The position numbers and the translations under genes were made by a program. DNA of 64,000 nt from Cryptomeria japonica (Eukaryota; Streptophyta; Pinopsida; Cupressales; Cupressaceae): the NCBI RefSeq assembly GCF_030272615.1, contig NC_081406.1, forward strand, positions 213,442,997-213,506,996. Reading direction: 5' to 3'. The notes below the pieces were generated by a model. The model saw only the letters and a program-made list of their open reading frames with translations, did not search any database and was not told the origin of the DNA. Below, piece after piece: positions 22,926-35,818 of the stretch (positions are counted from its first letter, which is position 1; every line of letters starts with the position of its first letter).

Positions 22926-24859
22926 ATGATGCATTCATTTCATAGATGTGATAATGGGTTAGCTTCCCTTGTTTCAATTTTTCGTTCTCCTAAAGAACCT
23001 CCCCCCATCTATAACAAAATTTTAGTGCCTAAAAGAGTTGCTACCAATCCCTTTGAGACTCTCCCATGCTCTAAGGATGAAGACTTTAAGAGTGGTCTTG
23101 ACAATTCTCCTAAAATGTGCCCTTCCTATTTAGCTATCCTAGAGGAAGAGAATGATATCATAAACACCTTTCTTAATGTTACTTCACCTTCCCTACAAGA
23201 TGCCTCTCTAAGTGAAAAGGTATTGATGGACATTGACTTATTTTCTCCTAAATTTGGTCCTTCCAATGGGGGCATGTTAGTGCAACAAGAGGTTATGAAC
23301 ACTTCTTTCAAAGATCTCCTTCCTAAGCATGAATCTTTGGAGAAATATGTTCATGTTCCTCCTAAAAAACACTCCCTTCATGAGGATCCTTTGTGCAAGA
23401 AGATGACATTATCCCTACATTTCCTAGTGATGGCATTTCCTTTTCCAACAAAATTCCCACTAGAGATGATGAATTAATGATAAATGCTTACCCTTCTCCT
23501 AAAGTTTGTCTTACCCATAAGCATCCCTTAGAGAAAGAAGATGAAATAATAAGCAATTTCCTTAATTCTCTCTCCCCTAAAGATCATATTGAACATATTT
23601 TGAGGAAAGAGGATGAGTTTAACACATCTATTGATGCTCTCTCTCCTAAGGATGAGGAATTAATAAACAATGTTATCTCCTCTCCTGAAATTGACAATAC
23701 TTCAAACATTCCTTTCAACAACCTCACTATTTGGGATGAACCATTAGAAGAAGGTGTAGATTATTCTCTACCCCATGAGAGAACCCTAGCAAAAGGGGAT
23801 GAAATCAAGATTGAAAACTCCCTTGATAGTTTCTCACCTTCCTTGAATCTCAATTATTCTCCCTCTAAAAATAAAGCATCTCCCTCTCCTCAACTTGGTT
23901 CTACTCATAAGGAAACCCTAGTTCAAAGCAAGATGGTTAACATCTCTTTCAAAGATCTCCCTCTCAAAAGTGAGACTTTAGAGAGTAGTGTTGATCCTTC
24001 TCCTAGAGAGTTTATTCCCCATGTAGATCCTTTGATGATAGAGGATGATATGACCTTTCCTAGTATTACTCTTCCTACTAGAACATCAATGCCTACCCCT
24101 TGTCTCTCTCCTAAAATTGATTTAATCCGTGATAAGATTTTAGTGCAAAAGAAGACTATCAATAATTCTTCCAACACTTTTGTTCATTCCTCTGAACCAT
24201 CCTCAATCAATTTGATACATGTAAATGAAACACCTAACAAACCTCTCTTCACTGTCCAAGGTGCTTGTCCTTCTCAAAATTCTCAACCTTTAAATAAGCC
24301 TATCTTAGTGGTTCAAGGTGGTTATACTAATGATTCTTTTTGCACTCCTAAGAAACCTATTATTACTGTGCAAGGAGGTTATTCTACTAAGAGCCCTTAT
24401 GAGTATGTTAAGCAACTGACTAGAGAGAGTTATAATGCGGTTGCTCATACCTATAACACAAGAAACAATAGGCAACCTAATCCTCCTCCAGTTATCCCAA
24501 CTTCACTTCCTCCTTCCCAACCTATTCTTCCTCAAGCCCCTCATATTTCACAAATGCTTAGTAAGGACTATGATCTTATTGAACAAATTAAAACTACTCC
24601 GGCTAAGATTTCTATTTGGGATTTAGTTCAAACTTCACCTGCCTATCATGGGATGTTACAAGATGCTTTAAAAAATTTAGATGTCCCACTTGCAGTGACA
24701 CCTAATAATAATAATAATAACATGGCTTCCCTGATTGATTCTACAAGCAAACCCAAAACTCAAATTGTGTTCACACAAGATGAGTTACCTTCTCATGAAA
24801 TTCAAAATCAATATGATCCTCTTATGATTGTAGTTATTATCAATGAAAGTGCTATAAGA
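22926..24859 (+). pseudogene. Gag-like, Ser/Pro-rich repetitive N-terminal region of a gag-pro ORF
   Basis: The frame opens MMHSFHRCDNG at 22926 and shifts once at about 23390. The N-terminal two thirds is acidic and full of variations on SPK and DEL/DEI, with repeated phrases such as FKDLLPKHESLE and FKDLPLKSETLE, and HEDPL and HVDPL. Three copies of a KPxxxVQGGY-type phrase follow (about 24238-24390). The C-terminal part, with AKISIWDLVQ and ELPSHEIQNQYDPL, is a spacer known upstream of the protease in Tat/Ogre-type plant gypsy elements. No CCHC zinc knuckle or classic gag core was seen, so calling it gag is by position. The TGA at 24860 separates it from the protease in the same frame. Confidence 0.7.
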
Positions 24860-24862
24860 TGA

Positions 24863-26122
24863 ACCCTTGTGGATAATGGATCTGGCCTTAATGTTTGTAG
24901 TATTGATTTATTGGACAAGCTTAATGTGGATCATTCTCTCATTAAACGTTCTTCTATTTCTATTCGAGGCTTTGATAATGTTGGTAAAGAATGTTTGGGT
25001 ATCATAACCTTACCTATTACAGTAGGTCTCATTACTTTACCTACACCTATTCATGTCATCTCTGGTAATTTGACTTACAATCTTCTATTAGGGAGATCTT
25101 GGCTTCATAGTATGCAAGTTGTCCCCTCAACTTTGCATGGGCGAGTCAAATTCATTTATGACAATATAACATACACCTTGCTAGCTGATACTAATCTTCA
25201 AGAACCATTACGAACTAGATCTTCTTGTTCAACTACTTCCAATCCTTCTACCACTTCAAATGCATCTACTTCCTTTAAGGATTTTGTCCCCTCTAGTACT
25301 CTTTATCCTTCTACTCAATCAGAATCTTCTCCCAAAGATATCTTTTCTCCTGAAAAGGCTCTCTTAGATGATGATTGGGGATCTTTAGACTTTAACCCTA
25401 CTTTTGTAGGAGAATATAGAGTGCCTAAGATTGAGAAGGGAAAATCTAAGGAAGAAACTAAAGAGAAGCCCACTTTGTCTAAGCAATTTAGTAACAACTT
25501 TGTGGCTACCTCCGATTCAAATAACTCCTCAACATCTTCCTCTAATACAAATAGCACTGAGACCTATGGGGCATCACCATCTCTCTCTGATTTAGCATCC
25601 CTTTATGGTCATGGTTTTCACATTTTGGCTAAGAGTGGCTACAGTGGAAATGGTTGTGGCACAAATGAATAAGGAATTAAAGTTCCTTTAGAACATAACA
25701 TGCATGAATATTCATTTGGACTTGGATATAATCTTTCTAAGCCCACCAAAGCATCTAAAAAACCATCTCTCAATGCGAATGCTATATTTAGTAGTGATGA
25801 TGATCTCACTTCAACTAAATCATCTTCTACTTCTATCAACTCTCATTCCCCTCATAAGGAAATCTTGGCGATGAACAAATATCTTTATGAATCCCCTCAA
25901 ATTTCTAAATCTACTTATGAATATTTATCTCCTATTCATCATAAAGTCCTTTCCTCCAGGGATAAGGCTCTAATAAATTACACTCATCCCTCTTCTAAGA
26001 TTTCTTGTGACTTTTCTTCTTCAATTTTTATCATTTTATACATGTTTTTGATCTCACTTATAGTTGAGCATTTAGCATGTCATATTCAAATACCTCATTC
26101 AATCTATCATGTCTTTAAATAA
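24863..26122 (+). pseudogene. Retropepsin-like protease plus G-patch region
   Basis: The frame continues past the TGA at 24860-24862. LVDNGSGLNVCSIDLLDKL carries the aspartic-protease signature with Asp-Asn-Gly in place of DTG/DSG, the form usual in Tat/Athila-type elements. Downstream NLLLGRSWLHSMQVVPSTLH matches the second half of the retropepsin fold (LLGRxWL). A Ser-rich linker leads to a G-patch with glycines in GYSGNGCGTNE, then TAA at about 25670, then GIKVP and GLGY in the same frame. The stop is probably a former CAA. The frame ends at about 26120. No RT follows, so the ORF ends as gag-pro-G-patch. Confidence 0.8.
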
Positions 26123-27995
26123 CATTAATGGCTATTATGTTTCTCATCATTATGTGACATTGGTAGCTCATTTACTGGGGGCTCATTGTCATTCATGATG
26201 GTACAATTTCAAGTGCAATCAAATTTTTGAAGCAACATAATAGCCTAATTTTCTATGTTATCTCTTGTTCCTATGGGAACAAGAGTGATTTCATACATCT
26301 CTTCTTTTTATGATTAAAATTTCCCTTTGGGGTAATAGTGTGGAAATATTGATCATCTTTTCTTTAGAATCCTCTTTTCCTAGATATGGGAGAAGATGTG
26401 TATTCTCTTTCTTATCCTACCCACTTCTTGTGAGGAGCATTTTACATACACTAATGTCTTGCTTGCATGAACTCATGTGAGTATGTAGTACATTTTGCTT
26501 ATGTCTAAATCTCTCCCTAGAAAATTGTGTAAGTCCTTCTCATTGTCCTTATCCTTGGGAGGCAATGATCTTTCCTTATTTTTATCTAAGGATCCACTTT
26601 TTCCTATTTCGTGGATGGTGTGAACTTTATTACTTGATGTTATTCCTTGTATGCATTTGTTGTTGTTTGTGCAAGGATTCTCTCTTACAAGAGGTGTAAG
26701 TCCTTGACTACAACCTCTTTTGCACTTGGTAAAATACATCCATAATGAATTCACTCTCCCAATTGGGTTAAAAAGAGCGTCATCCTTCATTAAGAATCAC
26801 TTTCACCTCACAAAAGAAGGAAGTATTGCATTCTTATTCTCTTCTTTGTCTTATTCTAGAAGATGTTATATTTGTCTAAGACAATTCCTCTCGGGGATAG
26901 GTGTCTTTTGTACAAAGATCTCTTCTCCTCTTAGGATCTCCTTTACACATACTACAAGATATCCCTTTTCAACTATCTTATCCTTTCTTAAAGAGTGCAA
27001 AACTCTCTTGCTTGGATCTATGACATTGTTGCATTTTTGGGGTATCTTCTTTTGTGATGAAGGTAGGTATCCTTGTTCTACTTTGCTTATGACATAAACA
27101 TTACACTTTTTGAGCAATGGGTCATTCTCAGAACCAGAGCACAGACTCTTAGAGCGAGATGTCTCCATTTTTCTTTTATGCAAGGTGATTATTCTCATAA
27201 CCAGAGCACAGACTCTTAGAGCGAGAAGTCATGCTTTTTTACTATACATATACAAGTTGTAGCATACTCAGGCATAGACTCCTATGAGGTGCTTCTAACC
27301 TCACTTACACACACATGCACGAGGTTGAGTGGAACTAGCGGCATAAGGCTAGACTTTCTCACTCTCCTCCCTTACATGGATCACCTAGACAGACTCTAGG
27401 GGCTAGTTTTCCATGTCCTTTTTCCCATGGATCACCTAGACAAGATCTAGGGGCGAGAAGTCCATGTTTTCTCTCTCACTATTCTTCTCATGAATCACCA
27501 ATGTGTGTATTCATGCTTTTTTCCTTTCTTTTCTTCTCTTTGCATTTTGTTTCCATTTACATCCTTCATCTTGTGTTAGAGAACTCTCAAATCCTCACAC
27601 TCTTTGTTGTGTTGGAATTGAGATTTAGTCCTCTTTCTTACCAAATGATTCTCCATTAGTTTCTGATCTCATATCAAATCTTCTTGTGAGCATTTGTCAT
27701 CAATATTCTTTAACAATTCGAAGTGGTAAACATGATAACCTATTTCAACTCACTAAAATTAGCAAGCCAAAATAGGGGGGGGCATATAGCTACCCTCGAA
27801 TTTTCATCACCTTCCTTAGTAAGCATTAGGTGATTTTCTGATCTAACATGTGGTTTTGTAGGTTGTGGTTCCTAACTAAGTACTGCAGATGCCACTAGGG
27901 ACTTCATCCGACAACTTATGGATATATCCTTTTTCAAATAATGTTTACTTTTTTGTACTTTAGCTTGCATATGCATGTAGTGTTCATATGACCGC
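26123..27995 (+). other. Non-coding tail of the Tat-like interior
   Basis: About 1.9 kb between the G-patch region and the polypurine tract, where pol would be expected. I see no RT, RNase H or integrase motif on either strand. At 27131-27516 it contains repeated modules with GACTCTTAGAGCGAG and CTAGGGGC(G/T)AG cores (see findings). Confidence 0.75.
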
Positions 27996-28011
27996 TAAAG
28001 TGGGGGCTAAA
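27996..28011 (+). other. Polypurine tract of the Tat-like element
   Basis: TAAAGTGGGGGCTAAA immediately precedes the 3' LTR start TGTAGC. It is the plus-strand primer site. Confidence 0.8.
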
Positions 28012-29648
28012 TGTAGCATCGTAAATTGTATGCACTTGCTAGGGTGGTACAATTTCACACCTAGTTTAGCACCCACCTTGGCGCATTTTGCATTTTGCAT
28101 TGCATTTCCCCTTTAGCACTTAATTAATTAAATTAATTAGGTCTAAGGTTCTATTTTATCATCTCCCATATCATAAAGTTGGGCCCTTTTCATTAAAGTG
28201 TACCCCTTTCATTTTATTCTTCCAATACATCATTTAATCTAAAACCCTAATTAGGTCCTATTTTGAACTTTAAGGCCTGATTTCGGGGGTCAAAACATCT
28301 TGAAATCAGCTGTAACTTCGGGATTCTCTCTAAAATCATCATATCCGACGGCCCTAAAAATTTGGTGAAAAGTTGTCGGGACCATGGCGCCCGAAGTGCA
28401 CACGGTCCCGGACATTTTTCTCAAAATTTTAGGAGCGTGATCCAATCATAAAATAAAGCTTAACCCAAAGAAATTGGCGGGAGATTCAATCTCTAAGTCG
28501 GCCTAAAGTGAAATTAAGACCTAGGGTTTCCTATATAAAGACTCTCTTTTCTCAATTGAAATCATAAGAGACTTATAAGGAAGAATCATGAATGGAGACA
28601 ACAACAACAAGCAACAAGAAGGAAGGCATTGTAGCAAAAGAGAAAGTCTTGTGGGATCTTCAACAACACTCAACATCCATTAATCAAGCATTCAATTTCA
28701 TTCATCAAATTAGGGCTTTGAAGACATAGAAGAACAATAAGAGATCACCGACTGAAGATTGGCTTGTACCCCTCCCTTGGGGTTGGGTATGGTTTCATGT
28801 TGTTTTCATATCTTTGCACAAGCTTCATTACATCCTTTGCACTCATGCTTTAGATCACTTTGCATCTTGATTTAGAGCATTTTACTTTGTCAATTACAAG
28901 CAATTATGGTTTACTTTGTAGGTTGCTCTAGTTTGCTTACTTTCATTTTAGGATCTTGCACACAAACAAGGTCTGCACACACAACTTTTACTATACAACT
29001 TGGCTATTCGTGGAGGTGGAAATCACCAAAGCGGGGGTTTGACTAAGGCAAAACCCTATATAGCCACCTACAACCCTTTTTAGATATAAGTGCAGATTTC
29101 CAAATTCGAAGGACGCCGCAAGTTGCAGATCCGACAGAAGCAGACTGAGACAAAACTTCAAACCAAATTCCAACCCAGAAAGCTAGGACAGGGGCGTGGG
29201 GTGCCCTGGTCCTGCCAAGACAGGGGCACTGGGCGCCCTGGTCCCTGTCCATTTCAGTGAATTTTGGCAGTTTCAAAGGTAGCAGCTTTAGTATTTCAGG
29301 CTTTCGGCTTTAGCGATAGATCTTGCATAATCAAATCCATTCAAGGTACACATTTACATTTCTCCTCTTATCCTTACAATTGTTCATCATTAAATCTCAA
29401 TTCTACAATCTTGTGCTCAAAGTTACTAGTTCATACTTACACTTTAGGGTTAATAGTTGAACTTGCATCATTCTATCTATCATTTGCAACAAAGGAATAG
29501 AAATCCTAATAGGTAGCCCGTGGCTCTCTCTTCCACAAAAAGAAGTAGCCAATTGTGTGATACCTCTAGGCTCTTTCATATTCCACAAGTGTGTGATTGA
29601 AAGTGAGATTAGGGCATGTTTGCTTAGTGTCACTTTTTCCCCTACACA
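28012..29648 (+). repeat. 3' LTR of the Tat-like element
   Basis: 1637 bp, TGTAGC...CTACACA, collinear with 20943-22579. Differences are scattered, mainly C/T and G/A. It contains the TATATAAA word at 28532-28539 and the GC-rich tandem pair at 29185-29248. It is followed directly by the target duplication CCAAC. Confidence 0.93.
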
Positions 29649-29653
29649 CCAAC

Positions 29654-31492
29654 AACCCAAGGTTTGTTACTCAGTAGGGTAACAATTAAGCAACATCACA
29701 TAAACAACATGGTTTCCCATACTCATAAGTAAAAATATCCTCCATGGTTGATTACTTTACCTTCCCATGGGCACATAAAGAAAGCACGGGCTTCTTACAA
29801 TACATAGAGAAAGCACCAGTACTAGTTTAGTCACATTTACAGGGAGTACTTTTTAGTACACCATCATCTAATCAAGGAAGGTTTTAATTATGCTTTTCAC
29901 ATGAATAACTGAATAAATTTTATTCTAGATACAAGTACTTAAATTCTTATCAATTCAAAATTATATAAGGAAATGACATCATTCCTATATATTTCTCAAA
30001 TTTCACTAAGCATTCATATTCACATTACTAGCTATGCAATTTTCTTTCTGAATCTTAAGACTTTCATCTTTCCATAAGAAGCCAAAATGCAATAATACAA
30101 TTTCACATGTTTTATAAACAATATATTTAAATCAATGCATCCCTTAGCAACATTTCTAAATATCTTATAATCTAGGCAAAGAGAAGGGAAAGAGAGTTTG
30201 ATAACCAAACTATTTCCTACATAGGCACAAGATCAACAAGGTCATACTACAATATTAAATTTATCACTATAAGCCTATCATTTTAATTGCACGATTTTCA
30301 TTTCACTACCATTTTAGAAGAGTATCAATTGGCCTATCATGACATTTCCAATTATTATGGTTGCAACAGAATGTTCTGGTTTTCCAAATAATAGAGATCA
30401 AAATAGGCAATCATTTTGATAATACCAAACCTCTTGCGAACACTCACTACTTTTAATTCAAAGTGAACACATATCATAATTTGCAACCTATCATTGAAAA
30501 TCAAAGTACGATAAGAGGGTAAAAGAGGATCTATCAACTAAATAATACACATTAATGCATACACATCAAACAAGCTTTTCATTAGCACTTTTTGAACATA
30601 ATAAGGTAATTACATATATCCAAAAGCAAGTTCAATGGAGCATCAAAAAATAGGTCCTCAATCAAATTGGGTTAATGAAACACATATAAAAATCTTTCGT
30701 GGAACACATTAATACACTCTCAATGCTACTATAACATATTACTTTTGTATACTTCTTTTACAAATAAACTAGTCTCACATAACAACTATTCACATATTAA
30801 TGCACATTACTTAAGATAGAATTTAATTATGTTACTCCTACAATACACATGGATAATTCTTTAATGTAAACATATATTTTTCTCCCAATAACCAATATGA
30901 ACCTTCAAACCCATAGCCCCTTTATTATCTAAAACACGGAAGCGTCATAAGGCTCACATAAGGTTTCAAGAAGTCGCAACCTTTCTCTCGCAAAAAGAAA
31001 CCTCACATAAGAGATAATTACACATATCACTAACATTTTAATTTCTATAAAGATAGAGGAGGAAGGATGGTAATCATTCAATTTTCTACAAATTAAGGAT
31101 TCAAAATTTACCATTTGAGTCCAAGTGGACAACACTAAGCTAGATCTTAATCTTAAACATGCACATTTCATACTTTTAGATTCAAGCACTGACCAACCCA
31201 AATGGATTAGTGTAAACAATACAACAATCAATGAGGAAGGTACATACGAATCTCTTTCAGACTATGAGTAATCGTAGACCATGATATCAATAAGCAAACA
31301 AAGCACATATAATCACTTAAAAACACCAACATCAAGAAGGTGAAAACAAGGTGTGAACACACACGTTACACACAACTTAAGGTCTTCTCAATCACACACA
31401 TACAAAAGAGGACAAGCATACAACATAAGGTCGATACACCTCACACCAACTAAGGGCACAAGCGAAACAAGAGATCCCAGTGTTTGCAACAT
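29654..31492 (-). other. LARD interior, 5' portion (non-coding)
   Basis: AT-rich sequence between the nested element and the LARD primer-binding site. Short frames on both strands, such as 30929-31231 minus, lack any family motif. Confidence 0.7.
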
Positions 31493-31506
31493 GGGTTCTA
31501 ATACCA
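31493..31506 (-). other. LARD primer-binding site (initiator Met tRNA type)
   Basis: On the minus strand TGGTATTAGAACCC lies two bases after the 5' LTR end. It matches the common plant initiator-Met site TGGTATCAGAGCC with two substitutions that look like C-to-T and G-to-A decay. Confidence 0.8.
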
Positions 31507-31508
31507 AA

Positions 31509-34500
31509 TGTAATTGCCCTGCAAGGAAACCCTTAAAGGATTAAGCTAAAACACAAGAATAGAGTGCAAATAATTTTTTTTTTAAAATTAAACACAACAT
31601 AATGATACAACAAGATATCAAAGTTCAGATTATACAGTGGAAGACACCAACTAACGCGTAAAGGGTTTCCCAACATGATTACTTCATTCCACATTTAACT
31701 TAACTCACGCTAATTAATCCAATAATATGATTATCTTAATGACAAGATAATACTTTAAACAAGGATAAATTTCTTTCAGTAAGATAAAAATATAGATCAC
31801 AAGATTAGGTTCATCCATTAAGATTTATTCATACCTTACATTCAAGCTTTTCATTAAAATATATGCCACGCATCTAATTTTATAACACACTTGAATTTCA
31901 TCATAAACTAATGAGATCTTTCCATGCATACTTAATTTCCTTAAGAATAACTGAATATATTCCATTATTCTAATCTACATTCTTTCATGATCCAATTTAC
32001 TGCATTTAAAAGATGACTGCATACATGCATTTACAATTAATTTCATCTAATCCACTTTATACATCTTAACATAATGCCATCCATACATGCTAAAATCTTT
32101 AAAAGAACATAAGAACATAAGCACCACAAAACACCAAATTGATATCGAAGTTCACCCCTAAAGGGCTACACCTCTGATTCTTCTCAACTACAAGACCCCT
32201 CTGATCATTAAACAAGTTAAGAATACATAAGGTTCACATCATTTATAATCCTTCCATCAAGGCGAACATAACCAATATACAAATGACCACATCGGTCAAA
32301 TAAATACATAAATGATCCTTGAATAAGAAAGGATCCAACTGAACATAATAGAAACAAATACAAAGGTCCACTAGAGCATCTACAAAACTAATTGCAACCC
32401 AAGGTCTAGCATGATATTAGGTTCTCACAAGGGCATAAGCAATAGGACGACTCCACAAAAGTCCTCCTATCAAGACAACACAACAACACACTAGCAAGCA
32501 TAAGGGACAAGTGTCATCACACAACTTGGTATGGTTACCATAGCAGGTCTTCATAGGTTTCGGCCCTATCCACTGGGTTACCCTGGAAATCTATTCCAAA
32601 CCTTCGGACCATTCAAGCCTCATGTGGACCCACACATCCTTTCGTGAAGACAAGGATGATGGTTTTCCATTTCAGGCCTTCTCACAGCATGCCAAGTCTG
32701 TGTTAGCACTCCTCCCATGTGTGAGGCACAATTATCTTACTTAGTGATTCATTAACTAACTCTCTAATATACTTTTAGGTTATCACTTATTAGACACACT
32801 TCCGATGGGCTACCCAACAGCTACTTTGGGCACGGCCCCCAATCGAAAGCCACTTTCCCATACGACACTAGACCATACTCAATGAACTCCTAAGCCCAGA
32901 CATACACAAGGTCAAGCAAACAAAGTTCAAAAAGGAGGGAACAACCATTTGGTCAAACACGACTTCATATGAGGTGCACTGACTGACAGTACTCTAAGTA
33001 GAGACTTGACTAGCTATGGTCAACCACAAAACATCATTCAACACCTACATAAGGGACATGACTAATTACAACACCACCACAAAACAACAGTCAAACTTGA
33101 GACTGAGGATAGAAACAAGTACCCCAAATCAATCCATATGACAGGGTCCAATCAAACAAAGCAAGACTTACCATTACTTAAGCAAAAGCGAATACATAAA
33201 TTTAAACTTGCATATGCAATAACCAGAAAAGACAATCTTCTTTCCTATTGATTAAAACAATAAAAGTCGATCAAGTTGTCTAAATTATCTAAGTTAGATT
33301 GTAGTTATCTACCTTATCTAGGTACAGGTCGTTCTTGGTTTTCTAACTCACTAAGTTCATTTGCATCAAAACATAACATAAATACATCATTATGAGTTTT
33401 TAAACTAAGTTCACATGAATATAATTAAATAAACATTAACCGTCTAAATATGATATTTAATCTTCAAATAAAACATCATTGTCATATTGGTTCAAAAATA
33501 ATTTCTCCAAGTTCATCTTTTCCAGAACCAAATTACACTTTTCCAATTAATGATACATACATTTCAAGGAACCAAAAATAGGCAAGCATTTCCCAAATCC
33601 ACAAATTACTTCCTTACGCACATATAGAAAAATACCAAAATTAACTATTAATTAATATATATCTAATAATCCGCGATTAATAAAATATAACAAAATAATA
33701 ATTAATAACAATATTAAAAAATCAAGTATTTAATTAGAAAAATATGCATTAATAATAAAATAGAATTTGAATATTAATTAATGTATATTTTCCATTATAC
33801 AAATAATTAATAACAAATTAACCATAAATTATTACTTAATGAACAAATTAATCATAATTAAAAAACTTCATTAAAATTACATTTATTTATAATATTAAAT
33901 TATTATATATTTTTTTGATAACAAAAATATATATAAAAAATAATAATTTCAAAAAATATAAAAGGGGGGTGTACCCACGTGGGCCCCCTTGGTAGCTCAC
34001 GCTACCTATGGTAGCGCTACTACCCTTTGGTAGCAGTCTACTACCATTGGTAGCGCTGCTACCAATTGGTAGCAGTCGCTAGCTCCCACGTGGTGGGGGT
34101 TTATTCCATGCCACATCGGTAATATTAAATTTCTTTTATTATTATTATTATTATTATTATTTTAAAATTTTACTATTAAAAATGCATACACGGCAAAAAA
34201 AAAACACAGTCTTTTCTAGCAAACATGGGTTTTCTCATATTTGCAATTTCAGAATACCCAGATCCACGAAAGGGAAATTTGTTTTTCATTCAAACTCCAA
34301 GCAGGCAATTAAAATAGATTAATTTACACATTTTTAAACAACAAATCTACCAAACCCCTAAACTAAATTTCAATTCAAAACTTTTTTAAGAGAAGATTCA
34401 TTGGAGTTTTAAACAAAATTGCCTCAAGACACCCAAACCCCAATATTTGGTGTTAATTTTTGAAAACCAATTTATACAAGCAAAAATGACATCTGGAGGT

Positions 34501-35813
34501 TTGATAAGAGAGCAAGGAGAGTTTGAGTCTGTGATTTCAAGGCAACTCTTCCATTTTCCACACAAAATAAGGATTTATCTACAAACACCACCAGGTTTCT
34601 ACAAAAACACCAAAAACATTTTTTTTTAAAACAAAGAAACCAATGAAATAAACCAGAGGTCTACCTGGTTCAACAATCCTGGCAAGATTGAAGGAGGGGC
34701 CAACTTGCAAGCTCAAAAAATCCTTTCTTTTGCAAAATCCCCAAATTTTCATTCTCTCAAAAATATTTTTCAAAATACTCTTCCAAAAATATCCTCCCAA
34801 AAATATTCTCAAACCATAGGTTTAATCTAAGTTTTTAACCAAAAAATCTCCTTTTTGAAATAAAAATACTTTTACACCATTTATTTCTAATTTCGAAAAA
34901 TCAAAATGCCTCTTCCTCATTTAATTTCTAATTTTCCAAATTTACACAACTTAACATTTTAAATTTCAAAAGTATTATGAGGGCAATATATTCTTTTATT
35001 TAAAATAAAATCCCCAAATTAATCTTTCGCACTTTATCAAAATACATATTAACTTGCTTTTCTAATTAAAATTGATTTTCTTTAAAAAATTAAAATCAAC
35101 CTTTCTATTTTTAAAAGGGAAAGGGATTAAATTAATTCTATTTCAAATTAATTTAAATATTTCCTTTCCAAAAGCATATCTAAGTAAATTAATCAATTAA
35201 AATTAATTATTTAATTGAACTTGCTTCTAATTTAAATTGAGCAATTCAAATCAACGATTAATTGCATAAAGGAAACTATTTAATTTAGTCCCTTAATTTT
35301 TAATGCATAAACACAACTTAATCAAATAAAATAAAAAGGATTAATTACTCAATTTAACCACACACACAAAACACGCAATCCAAGAAAGCCAACCAAACAA
35401 GCGACCTGCATACCCAACCAAAGGAAATACCGATGATGATTGACGACGCTCACTTGAGCACGACTAAGGTCAAATGAGGGTCTTACGACCACATAATCCA
35501 AATTCTAATGGCCAAAGAGGTACACTCAAACCTATGAATTTAGGTGGAGATGAAACTCACACCCATGCGGTACTATACCTGAAATCTCCTGCAACCAAGA
35601 TTCACACATGCATACATATATATACTTAATGGAAGTGTTAGCCTGAAATTAATAACACAAAATAGGAGAACTAATAAACTTGCATAGGAATTGGTGCGAA
35701 AACCACATTAACAAGTATGCACTAAAATCAAAACACCTGACTATAACACTATAATATGATAACTAACCAAGGTCAAACCAAGATTAGAAATTGATTAGGG
35801 CAGAGGTACCACA
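31509..35813 (-). repeat. LARD 5' LTR (4305 bp)
   Basis: TGTAATTGCC at 31509 and ...GGTACCACA at 35813, so TGTGGTACC...GGCAATTACA on the minus strand. It is collinear with 14756-19028, with small indels. For example, about 50 bp at 32828 (GGGCACGGCCCC and following) is absent from the sister copy. The GC-rich island here (33965-34110) keeps one CCCACGTGGG and has lost the second arm. Confidence 0.92.
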
Positions 35814-35818
35814 TCTAC

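Larger units (their letters stand above)
20943..29648 (+). mobile_element. Tat-like Ty3/gypsy element with gag-pro only
   Basis: Two LTRs of exactly 1637 bp (20943-22579 and 28012-29648) start TGTAGC and end CTACACA. They are flanked by the 5-bp duplication CCAAC at 20938-20942 and 29649-29653. A primer-binding site candidate follows the 5' LTR and a polypurine tract precedes the 3' LTR. The 5.4 kb interior encodes a repetitive gag-like region, a retropepsin and a G-patch, but no reverse transcriptase, RNase H or integrase. It sits inside the LARD, so it is younger. The LTRs differ at few sites by eye. Confidence 0.92.
14756..35813 (-). mobile_element. LARD-like LTR retrotransposon with 4.3 kb LTRs
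   Basis: Two long direct copies (14756-19028 and 31509-35813) flank an interior, and the whole is bounded by the 5-bp duplication TCTAC at 14751-14755 and 35814-35818. On the minus strand the order is 5' LTR, primer-binding site TGGTATTAGAACCC, interior, polypurine tract, 3' LTR. With the nested Tat-like element removed, the interior is only about 3.8 kb and has no protein motif. These are the properties of a large retrotransposon derivative (LARD), which depends on enzymes in trans. The LTR copies differ at scattered sites and by small indels, so the insertion is not recent. Confidence 0.9.
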
